NCBI RefSeq assembly: GCF_026210795.1
Contig: NC_089435.1
Location: forward strand, 4,774,001-4,838,000
Length of the DNA stretch: 64,000 nucleotides
Reading direction: 5' to 3'
Source of the DNA: Rhizophagus irregularis
Lineage: Eukaryota; Glomeromycota; Glomeromycetes; Glomerales; Glomeraceae
Below the pieces are notes generated by a model. It was not told the origin of the DNA. It made no database searches and was given only the letters and a program-made list of their open reading frames with translations. This document shows positions 49,165 through 59,689 of the stretch, piece after piece. The translations under genes were made by a program, and so were the position numbers. Numbering within the stretch: the stretch's first letter is position 1; each line of letters starts with the position of its first letter.

Positions 49165-50153
49165 TAAACTTAAAAGTGAAACTGACTTTTTTTTCTTTAT
49201 GTTTTATAATGTTATTTAGAATGCTTTATTGAAATTATATAAATAAAAGTTACTACAGCAATTTAAAAATACACAAATAGAAAAACCATTTATCATAAAA
49301 GACTATTGATTAAGGATAGATTAACAGTTAATAAACAAAAAAGTAAAACTGAATTTCTTTTATATTTTATATATTAGTATAGTATAATAATAAAAAAAGT
49401 TTTATAAGCCTAATAAAAATAAATTAAATATCAAATGTGATAAATTGAATTTCTTTAGTTAATAGACTTTTATTAATAATAAAATCAGCTTTTTCAAAAT
49501 GGAATTTATATTTGAATTTTTATATATGGATTGATATAATGTAAAAGATTATTATTTAATTTATACTAGTATTATATACTAAAATTATTTAAAATTTTTG
49601 ATTCAATTATTATAATAGTTAAAAAACTCTTAATATTATACTATATATTTATATATTAGTAAATAATAAATAATGAATTTATACTGAATTTATGGATTTT
49701 ACTAATCAAATTACTAGTAACTAATAATATAAATCTATTTAAATTTAATGGTTTATTTAATTTAATGTATTATTTATGTTTTATACTATTACATATTTTA
49801 TATATTTATAAAGTTTTACATAACAGAAATAAAGTTAATTACTTGTTTATTTAATTAGACTTTTTTTTTAAATAATATATTTTTAATAACAGGCATTTAT
49901 AATTTTCTCAATTATTAAGTAAAATTTATTACAAAATCTAAATAAAAATTTTTTGCTTCTATAATAATTTATTATTATATAAACAATTATTAAAATTTTT
50001 GTAAGTTGACATTTATTAATAATTCACTTTACTTTTTTTCTTTGGTAATATTAGTTTACTTTATTACTCTACTAGTAATATACTTTTACTTTATTTTACT
50101 TGCAATTTTTACATTACTATATCATCAGAATTAAATAAATAAAATACTAGTAT
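49165..50153. other. AT-rich gene-free DNA
   Basis: About 1 kb of A/T-dominated sequence between two transposons. Nothing else supported. Confidence 0.5.
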
Positions 50154-50161
50154 AAAATAAG

Positions 50162-52195
50162 TAAGGATGGGCCCGCAAATAATTTCCAAAATCCGCAATA
50201 TTGCGGATTTTGGAGCTGAATTGCGGTTAGTAACCCGCAATTCCGCAATTCTGATTGGCTGATAATTAAATTTTTTTCTAATGATAATTTAATAAAAAAC
50301 ACACCGGTTTTATAAATATAAATTTAATCAAAAAAAATTTTTTAATAAATTTATTTATTTATTATTTATTAGAAACAATAAACCATAATTTCTGAAATGG
50401 CGCAACTGCACCAAAAACTAAATCAAACACAGACAACAATGGCGAACTTAATAATACTAATCAAAGTTCTGGGCTGGAATCTACAAAAAAAAGTGAAAGA
50501 ACGTTAATAAACGTTCTTACATAAAAAAAACATAAAAAACCTTGCTTCCCCCTCTAAAAACACCTACCGGTCTTTATTTCCAAGTTCCAGGCCGGAATCT
50601 ACAAAAAAAAGAAGTAAAGAACGTTAATAAACGTTCTTACATAAAAAAATAAAAAAACCCCGCTCCCCCCTTTAAAATACTCACCGGTCTCCATTTCCAA
50701 GTTCCAGGCCGAATCTACAAAAAAAAGAAGTAAAAGAACGTTAATAAACGTTCTTACATAAAAAAACCAAAAAAAAACCACTCCCCCTTTTAAAATACTC
50801 ACCGGTCTCAAGTTCCAAGTTCCAGGCCGGAATCTACAAAAAAAAGAAGTAAAAGAACGTTAATAAACGTTCTTACATAAAAAAACAAAAAAACGGCTTC
50901 CCCTCCCTTTAAAATACTCACCGGTCTTCATTTCCAAGTTCCAGGCCGGAATCTACAAAAAAAAAAGAAGTAAAAGAACGTTAATAAACGTTCTTACATA
51001 AAAAAACAAAAAAAACTGCTTCCCCTCCCTTTAAAATACTCACCGGTCTTCATTTCCAAGTTCCAGGCCGGAATCTACAAAAAAAAGAAGTAAAAGAACG
51101 TTAATAAACGTTCTTACATAAAAAAAAATAAAAAAACCCCTGCTCCCCCCCTTTAAAATACTCACCGGTCTCCATTTTCAAGTTCCAGGCCGGAATCTAC
51201 AAAAAAAAAAGAAGTAAAAGAACGTTAATAAACGTTCTTACATAAATAAAACATAAAAAAACCCCGCTTCCCTCTTTAGAAACACCTACCGGTCTTTATT
51301 TCCAAGTTCCAGGCCGGAATCTATAAAAAAAAAAGAAGTAAAAGAACGTTAATAAACGTTCTTACATAAAAAAATAAAAAAACCCACTCCCCCTTTAAAA
51401 TACTCACCGGTCTCAAGTTCCAAGTTCCAGGCCGGAATCTACAAAAAAAAAAGTAAAAGAACGTTAATAAACGTTCTTACATAAAAAAACAAAAAAAATT
51501 GCTTCCCCTCCCTTTAAAATACTCACCGGTCTCCATTTCCAAGTTCCAGGCCGGAATCTACAAAAAAAAGAAGTAAAAGAACGTTAATAAACGTTCTTAC
51601 ATAAAAAAAACAAAAAAAAAACCCCCTTCCGCTTCCCCCCTTAAAATACTCACTGGTCTCCATTTCCAAGTTCCAGGCCGGAATTTACAAAAAAAGAACG
51701 GTGTTGTTTTTTTTAAAATGAAAAAAAAATTTAAAATTGCGTAATGCAATTCTTATTTGATTTGTACTATGCTATCCGATAATCTAATCCAGATCATTAA
51801 CTATTAATATCAATAACCGTCGAATTAACTGGCCGGTATATTTTTTCTAAAAAATAAATGACTTTTTTTAAAAAATTTTATTAATGAAAAACCGAATTTT
51901 TTTTACTTTTAGTAATAAGAAGAAATCGGTTTCTTTATTAGTTAATTAAAAAAATTACATTTATTAAAAAAAATTGTTCTTTTTTTTGCGGGCAATCCGC
52001 AATTCCGCAAATAATCCGCAATTCCGCAATTAATTACGAAATTGCGGATCATTTGCGGAATTGCGGAAAAATTGCGGAATTGCGTCTAATTACGGATTGC
52101 GGAATTGCGGATATATAGACTTCAAAATCCGCAATATTCCGCAATACCGCATATCGCAAATATTCCGCAATTACTTATTTGCGGCACCATCTTTA
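50162..52195. mobile_element. hAT-type non-autonomous element carrying an exon-intron-like tandem array
   Basis: A 2,034-bp element. Left end TAAGGATGGGCCCGCAAATA; right end inverted TAAAGATGGTGCCGCAAATA. It is flanked by a perfect 8-bp direct repeat AAAATAAG (50154-50161 and 52196-52203), as expected for hAT. Both subterminal regions are packed with GCAATTCCGCAA / TTGCGGAATTGCGG strings in both orientations, the usual layout of transposase-binding repeats. There is no transposase ORF. The core (about 50,470-51,700) is a ten-unit tandem array. Confidence 0.85.
50468..51705 (-). repeat. tandem array of 10 units, each laid out as 31-nt mini-exon plus about 88-nt intron (minus strand)
   Basis: Period about 113-127 bp. 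Each unit holds GAACGTTAATAAACGTTC on the plus strand (about 50,499; 50,619; 50,737; 50,856; 50,977; 51,096; 51,218; 51,345; 51,458; 51,578). On the minus strand a unit reads: T-rich tract and TTTTTTTTGTAG acceptor, a mini-exon ATTCCGGCCTGGAACTTGGA / AATGGAGACCG (31 nt), a GTGAGTATT donor (GTAGGTG in two units), then the hairpin with TATTAAC about 25 nt before the next acceptor. The outermost unit (51,680) has lost its acceptor (GTAA). A partial unit lies at each end. Confidence 0.8.
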
Positions 52196-52246
52196 AAAAT
52201 AAGTAAATAAAATAAATTTAACAAATTAAGTAAATCAATAAATAAA

Positions 52247-52714
52247 TTAATTTGTAATTCATCTAGTAAAAATCAGAGCAAATTATAAAAATTCCTATAT
52301 AAAATTGAAGGAAGCAATTAAAAATATTATCTTATAATCTAGTAATTGGATTTCAATAAATCTTTAAACTATTTTATAATTTTTAATACCTTTTTTAAAA
52401 TAAAAAAAAAGATATTCAAAATTGGACCAATATATTATGAGATAATTACAAAAAATTACTTTTGCAAAAAAAAAGCAGATTTGAAATTTGAAAGCTATTT
52501 AAATAATTTTTGACAATTATCTTACAATTTATTAATCCAATTTTAAATATTTTTTTTTTTTATTTTGAAAAGAACATAAAGAACATTGAAAATTACAAAT
52601 TAACTTAAAAATTCATCAAAATCCAATTACTGAATTATGAGATAATGCTTTTAATTATTTTTTCCAATTTTTATATAATAATTTGCTCTGATTCTTAGGT
52701 GAATTGTAAATTAA
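52247..52714. mobile_element. foldback element with about 110-130 bp imperfect inverted arms
   Basis: Left arm TTAATTTGTAATTCATCTAG then AATCAGAGCAAATTAT, and further in TAGTAATTGGATTT. The right arm carries the inverse: AATCCAATTACTGAATTATG, ATAATTTGCTCTGATT and GTGAATTGTAAATTAA. The arms are diverged, so it is older than its hAT neighbour, whose target duplication ends 43 bp away. Confidence 0.65.
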
Positions 52715-53643
52715 GCAAATTTAATAAAATTGAAAAAATCAAAAAAAAAATTGAGTTGAGAAAATTTTTTAGTATAAATAGCCAATTAATAACTTTTTAA
52801 ATAAATATTACTAGTGGTGGTTGTTATTATACCAGCATTAGGACAGAATTTCACAACATTTTTAATTCTACCCGGAAATCATTATAATTTTTCTAATAGC
52901 GGTTTGTCCAACCTTTTAAGCAAAAGATAAAAAAACTGAATGAAATAAGTATTGGTAAATTGTCCTAATTATAACATTATTACAACATTTACATAATTTT
53001 TTTGAAATGTTTAAATTAAAAAAATCCACTGCCACATATTATTTGGAGAAATTTTAATTTTAATTCTACACAAGATTTGTAACTGTGTCCTCAAATTTCG
53101 TAATTTATTTTAACAATAATTTTTGGCATGACAGATTATAAATAAGTATAAATATATTTTTTGTCAGTATGTATAGTATATTATACTTTCTTGACCTTGA
53201 CCCTCCGACAACAAGATGTCGTTCACTCAGGACCTCGGACAATTATAATCAAGGTCATATCCCTTATGTTAAGAATTTTCAAAAATTTATTATTACCATC
53301 TTGAATTTATTTTAAAAGATATAAATGTAAAATTTTAATAAAATAGTTGCCTTCCTACTATTTATAACTTTGTAATTTAAAAAGTAATATTTAATAATAT
53401 AGTTTTTTATTTTTTTGAATATTTCTATGTATACCGATAGTATATTTTTTTGCCAAATTTTGTCTTGTTACACGACTTTATCTCTAATTTTAATCAGTAA
53501 ATTTGCATAATTTTGGTATCAAAAGATTCTTTCTTTAAAAGAACCATTTTTTTCTATATTATTTTATAATATTAACTTAATAAAATTATAAGATAAATAA
53601 TGTATAAAGTTTAAAACATAGTCGGATATGACCTCAACTATAA
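52715..53643. other. AT-rich gene-free DNA
   Basis: About 930 bp. No supported feature. Confidence 0.5.
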
Positions 53644-53907
53644 TCATCCGGGGTCCTGTTCACTCTCTAACATCTGTGATTTGATGTTGCGCAATGTACG
53701 AAATGCTATAACCAAACAAATCTGTTCATCCAGTTTTTCATTGACAGAAGAGAGGTAAAGAGAAGCAGCTTTCAACTTTAACTCAAACATGGCAAGTGGA
53801 TCTGACTTGCTTTCAAAATCGTAGGTCTTCGATCTTTTAAATGGTTTACTTTTATATTTTTCAACCGGTGGAGTATTTAAAAAATTCCTCAAAAATTCGT
53901 GATCCAT
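53644..53907 (-). CDS. hypothetical small protein, 87 aa
   Basis: Starts MDHEFLRNFLNTPPVEKYKS and ends MLESEQDPG. It is predicted helical, with KLKAASLYLSSVNEKLDEQI and FRTLRNIKSQ segments, and has less AT-biased codon use than the region around it. No family recognised. The open frame extends upstream without ATG to about 53,960, so this may be the last exon of a gene whose earlier exon includes the next feature; no convincing donor was found. No signal peptide. Confidence 0.35.
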   Translation of the reverse strand: MDHEFLRNFLNTPPVEKYKSKPFKRSKTYDFESKSDPLAMFELKLKAASLYLSSVNEKLDEQICLVIAFRTLRNIKSQMLESEQDPG

Positions 53908-54059
53908 ACTTTTACATTCTTCATTCCCCTTAGATGCTGTTGATGATGATAGTAATTGTTATCATTTTCACCCTGATCTCCTACTATTTAAGTATATTTG
54001 CTCTTTTAATTTTGAACTAACTGTGAGAAATATGTATATATAAGATTCAAATCATCTAG

Positions 54060-54251
54060 TTATAAAGAGTCTTCCTCCATTTTTTGAGCACGAGTCACTT
54101 CGTCATTCCAGAAGCTATATGTGTGTGGATCTGAATCTACGTTCTTTTCTGCTACCAACAATCCCTTGTTATTTATTATTTCGTTTATCTCATTTTCAAT
54201 TTCAATACATAATGAATCTATTATACCTTTAACTCCAAAGTGAACTCCCAT
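54060..54251 (-). CDS. hypothetical small protein or exon, 63 aa
   Basis: MGVHFGVKGIIDSLCIEIEN then a Glu/Asn-rich helix, ending TRAQKMEEDSL. It is followed about 150 bp later on the same strand by the 87-aa frame. Acidic, without signal peptide or known domain. It may be one gene with its neighbour, but the splice signals are not clear. Confidence 0.3.
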   Translation of the reverse strand: MGVHFGVKGIIDSLCIEIENEINEIINNKGLLVAEKNVDSDPHTYSFWNDEVTRAQKMEEDSL

Positions 54252-57106
54252 TTATTTCTTGATCAATTTTAGAAACACATTACGATCATAAGAGAAGGAG
54301 AAACACAATAAAGCATTTGTTTCGAAACTTCCCGTCTATACTCAATGAAATTTATACATAGTAATGATAATAAAACTTTTGATCTTTATATATAGGTAGC
54401 ATCAAGAATTTTTTTTTTCCATTTAAAAGAGTAAAGATTACTCAAAATATGAAAGTAAGTTGCATAATGAATTCCGCTAATACTCTTTTTTCTAACATCA
54501 CATCATATTTTAAGATCTTTCTTTATGAATTCAATCAATTCACGTTTATTTGTTACTTCGGTTTAAGATTTTTAAGTTGTTCTTGAAGCACTATTACAAT
54601 ATCCCACTAACTCAGATTTTCAAAGTTTTTTTTTTTATGATTTGAGCAAATCCATTGATCAGATTTTCGTGAAATCATAAGACCAAGTTAAAGTAAATTT
54701 CCATTCCAAAATCGATTCTTAAGCCTATTACAAATCATATAAAAAGTGAATGCTCACTGATCATTTTGATTTCTTCTATATATGCTGATCAAAATCATTG
54801 TTATATTAGATGTCCATGAAAATTTAGGTCATATTTCTCTTCAATCTTATTATATCGGCACATTAATAACTTCATTTGTCAAATTGGTGAAGTGATAATT
54901 TGACACAGCGCAGTATGACGAAAATATGTGCAATACAAATAATTTTAAAAATTACCATTCGATTGAATAATAAAAATAAAAGTGAGGTATACTTGGTTTT
55001 TGTTCTGGAACTTTTGCAGTAAAAGATGATTCGATCAACTATAGAAATTATATGCCGAATTATACAGTATTGCCTAAAAATCTGTGTACTCCTTCCCTCG
55101 AAAGCATTTCATTTATTTATGTTACAGCCTATTCCTTAATTCAGTAAAAAAAAAAATATTTATATATTTATATATAGTAATAATAAAAAAAAATAATTAA
55201 AAATAAAATTGGAAACGGAATTACCAAACTGTTTCTTAAGAGACCAAAAAAATTACTTTTTTATGCAATATTTATAAATTGCTTGCTCGGAACACTCTCA
55301 TGTAAGACTTGTAAGCCCACCGCAAAATAACCACTCTGATACCTTATAAGATCAGGACTTGCGTGGCAACCGCGGAAAGAGATGCAATATCAGATACAGT
55401 GCAAACTGCAAAGTTTTTTACGCGTCGCCATTTTTAGATGGTGATCACCATATCACATGATACCATGTGCGTGACATCTCGTATTGACGACATTTAGACT
55501 TTATTAACTACTTCGCCGTCATAAAAATTCATATATTTCAACAAGTCAGACACCTTCACGGGCACAGATGCCCGCTGAAAGTATAAGAAATTTTTGACAA
55601 GCGGGTGTCAGCTTGAACTTCATACGAAAGCCCAGAATCAGTAGTAAGCTTCGTGAAAGAGCTATTTGAATATAATGATTCCACTGAATCTAGAAAATTG
55701 CTCGAGACTTGCGATCAAAATTTCCACGTTCAAGTTTTTCATCCCTATCAAGTAACTCAGCGAATTGGCAGAACTACTTGAAACAGTCGAGAGAAATCTT
55801 TTCATGTGAATTACACAAACGATCAACCTCCGAGTAGATATCGATTACAACCAAGATAATGCAAAAAATAAAAAGGAATTTTTTTTGGATCCGTCTCGAA
55901 ACATTTAGCGATTTTAGAAGATTGTGACGGTTGATGAAACGGTTGTTTATATCCTTTATATTACACAGTTTCGTAAAGAAACTTACAAACAACCCCAAAA
56001 GTATCAAAATCAAAAAAAGTTAGTATGAAAACAGCAAATGTCATTTTATCAAGAAATATCTTAACTTTCTTACTTCGTTGAAAACACGGATTCTACAAAA
56101 GATCCTTTCGACTTTATAGTGAGAAGCGAATGAAGACATCAAGAGTCTTATGGAGATATTTTGGCATTGATTAATTTTCATATACAATAATTAGGCTCAC
56201 CAAAATGAATTTTCGTCATATGTGTTTTGATCTAGCGGAATTTAACAAATAATGTTGAGACAACATCATGAGAGTGCCCAAGTGTCCAAGTGATAAAGTG
56301 ATGAAGTGGATGAAAAATTTGTATCGAAACAACCTTGCTAAATTTGTATCGCTTTATAGTGTCATCAGGAAAATAACGTTTGATGGTGATCCAAATGAAA
56401 CATATGATGATTAAAAGAATTAGAGCATTCACTTCATTGAAATAGGTATACGATAGTAACTGAACTTTCGTTCTGTTTATTGTATATATAATAAGCCATT
56501 TTTCTAAATGCGAATTTTTATGCTTTAATGGGATATAGGCACAGCTACTTAGATTCGTTTATAAAAATTATTTTTGGCGGAAAATACACATACACTTTAC
56601 ACCCTGAAATTTAATAAATTTAATAAAAGTGTAAGTGGTTTATTAAGGCCAGATTTAGCTGTGTAATTGGCAAAATTATGTAAAGTACTTCTTAAAGGAA
56701 AGAAGTCAATTAACAAGTTACTATAAAAAGGAGAACTTACAAATCTATTGACTTTTTAAATATGGGTATATATCTGTTATAATTATATTTGTTGTTTCTG
56801 CTATGTTTATTTACAAAATTCATTTGATATTATAGGAGGTACCATAGAATCATATGTTATTGATTCGACAAACGGCGAAATTAGCAATTGATAAAGGATC
56901 TTTTCCGTTGATTGTATTAATATTTTCCTATTTTGTAATGATAAGGTAATCAGAATCTTTAATATTAATTTATTTTTAATATAAATCTTTGTATAAATCA
57001 CTTATTCTGTTCTTTCAAATTCCATCATTATTTTGTATTTGTAGCAATATGTTAGGGAAATCATAATGATTGTGAAAATCGTCCACCACCACCGGGTTCT
57101 TATACA
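54252..57106. other. mostly gene-free; possible gene debris near 55.6 kb
   Basis: The segment 55,611-55,770 on the plus strand is less AT-rich and open: SVVSFVKELFEYNDSTESRK, then LLETCDQNFHVQVFHPYQVT and QRIGRTT-stop. It lacks a start and clear splice sites, and continues after the stop in the same frame. It may be a decayed exon. The minus-strand frames here look spurious. Confidence 0.35.
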
Positions 57107-57406
57107 CTACTCGAAAAGATCGAAAATGTGAAATTTAAATGCAATCACGCCACAGCTCAAATTATTATTGAAACAAAGATTTTTGATATGAACTAGAATA
57201 TTTAGCAAAGTAATTGATTGTTCACACTTATATGATTTTTTTCCCGGATGCATCACAGATATTGACATGATGACACAGTGTTTGGTATGACCTTCGCAAA
57301 CATGGTTTAACCAAAGGTGATCGTCCCTGTCTTTTATTTCACAATCTCCATTATTTACATTTTTATATAAACAACTATGTGGAATTTTAAACTTGATTTT
57401 TAACAT
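57107..57406 (-). CDS. hypothetical Cys/His-containing small protein, 99 aa
   Basis: MLKIKFKIPHSCLYKNVNNG, then CEIKDRDDHLWLNHVCEGHT, ending FHIFDLFE. It has eight cysteines and several histidines but no recognised zinc-finger spacing. Composition is more balanced than nearby spurious frames. No homologue recognised and no context support, so this may be chance. Confidence 0.25.
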   Translation of the reverse strand: MLKIKFKIPHSCLYKNVNNGDCEIKDRDDHLWLNHVCEGHTKHCVIMSISVMHPGKKSYKCEQSITLLNILVHIKNLCFNNNLSCGVIAFKFHIFDLFE

Positions 57407-59689
57407 TATTAAATTCCGTATAATTGGATGGAAGTTATTATAAATTTTTTATTAATTTGAGCTATTTGAACTTATGAAAGAGGCGATGCTTTAAAGTAAA
57501 TCTGTTATGAAAAGCTGAAATATAATAGCTATGAATAATCTTAGTAATGAGTATGAATTATATATAGTATATTATAATTAGATTACTTCTAATATTTTAA
57601 TATTATAAAGTCTTAGATGGAAACATTTTTACAAGCATATTAAACTTAAAATACTTCCCAATCTCTTCCCTAATTAATCCATCATGCAAAAACCAAATCG
57701 GCATCGTTTTACAAAAGCAAGAATTTTCTTATTATATTATTAATTAACAATTATTTTTCATTTCATGTATTCATATAATAGCTATGAATAATCTTGGAAT
57801 ATGGATTATATACAGTATATTGAAATTAGATTATCTCTATGTTTATTAAATCTTAAATGTAAACCTTTTTACAAGCATATTAAACTTACAAATACTTCCC
57901 CTCTTCTCTAATTTGACTCCACGATTTACATCAAATTCCCTTTCTTCTTAATTATTTTTCATTTCATGTACAGTATTCATTTATTTTTTTTTTGAAAAAA
58001 AAAAATAAATAAGTTTTGTAGTATAACATAAACATTTTTAACCTTACAATTTTCTACTGTCATTTAGCCATGCAATGTTATGGTGAAAATCATAATTAAT
58101 TTATGCTTATAGATTATTTGTCATATTAATTGGCGTTTACTATTATAAATCATTCTTTCATTCTTTATCAATAATGAAATAGAAAGGATCCTCAGAAAAT
58201 TCGGAATGAGGTGAACTCTACAACTTTTCTTAACATTATTGTTATCGTCATATGAAACATATACTACTAAAACTTTACATGCGCATTATCAGTCACGTCA
58301 CGTGCATTTTTCACGCATCAGTGTTTTGACTACGAACGCTTTTAATTTAACACATGTAAATAGTTTTAAATAATTCTGGCTATTCTTTGTTCTGCCACCT
58401 TAATGTTATTTGTACGCTTATTATTTTGATCTCGATATCGTTGTTAAGCCCTGATCTTAAACCTGATTGGTCCTTACACGCGCGCAAATATATGTACAAT
58501 CTACTGTACTAGCTGACTAGCACATTACTCGATTAATTCATGACAAACTGATTGAAGAAGTGCATCGCCGCATTTTTTCTCTTCACTTCTCGACACAAGG
58601 AATTAATGATGTATGTATATACTTTATAAAAATCACTATAAATTGTTAATCTGAACCCGGATAAATTCTTTTTTTCCAGATATCCGGATAGTTACGGAGT
58701 ACGGACTTACGGCTTTACCTGCGATTTCGGATTTTTTAATGGGAAAATGCCTCCTATTTCAAGACAATTAAAAAAAAGCACGTGAAATACAAGTTCAAAA
58801 TCAAAAGAAAATCTAAAAGATTCCCTTAAGGATGGCCTTAAAGAAATTCGTTCCCCAAAGAAAAAAAATCAAGAGAAGTTCTTTCAGAGATGCAAGAAAA
58901 TCAATTAAATGAGATTCGGACATCACATCTCTTTGAAAAAATGTTTGGTAAATGAAATTTAAATATTTGTATACGAGATTAATACATTTTTTCAAAATTA
59001 TGATATTACTTAATTATAAATATAGGTATCAAATTTACAAAAAATCTGTAATAGTAAAATTGCATGAGACTATACATATATTTGATTTTATTAGTCCATT
59101 GACCACGTCCTGCTTCTAATAATAAATATCCTTACAATATAATCTATTGTATACAAATAGTATACAAATATAAAATGATACATAATAAAATAATATAATG
59201 AAAATAATAAAAATAATTAAACTAACGAATTCTATATCAAAAATAAATAACAATCATTTCATAGGACGGAATGATCAACCAGTTACTGCACAATATCATA
59301 AATTCTTGTGCAACATCGAGATTCTTTGATTTGAAATTCATTTTTTTTTTAGAAGCTTGCTTCGCAAGAAATTCGTTACTAAATCATTTCAATTTCATAT
59401 CTTATGTCATGTATTTATTTTCATTCCTTGTGAAGTTTTATTAAATAATTCCTAACATGCATTAAGTTTAGCGAAAATAATAAACAGGTCAAATAAAATT
59501 TCACGTAACTAGCAAACATATAGCAAATACTAGTAATTAAGCTTTATTTATTACACGATAAACAATTGATTTAAAACCGATTTGATATTTTCTTAATATG
59601 ATAAAATAAAAAAAAACCCTATATTCTATATGCAAATCTCTAAACGAGCAAAATATCCGTCCGCTAAATTTATTATCACCGATGGACTA
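57407..59689. other. gene-free DNA
   Basis: About 2.3 kb. A duplicated block (AGCTATGAATAATCTT...ACAAGCATATTAAACTTA) occurs at about 57,527-57,650 and again at about 57,778-57,890, a local direct duplication of roughly 120 bp. No gene supported. Confidence 0.45.

Noticed and set aside
50599-50811. 70-aa minus-strand frame in the 50-kb array
   Set aside because: For the same reason: it spans repeat units including the T-rich spacers.
50468-51705. CRISPR array
   Set aside because: The regular period of about 119 bp and palindromic GAACGTT...AACGTTC could suggest one, but repeats and spacers are both homologous between units, the DNA is eukaryotic, and the array sits in a hAT element.
58545-58613. 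Short coding-like stretch EEVHRRIFSLHFSTQGIND followed by GTATGT
   Set aside because: The next good acceptor (58,680) leads straight into a stop, and an upstream stop lies close by, so a real exon could not be supported.
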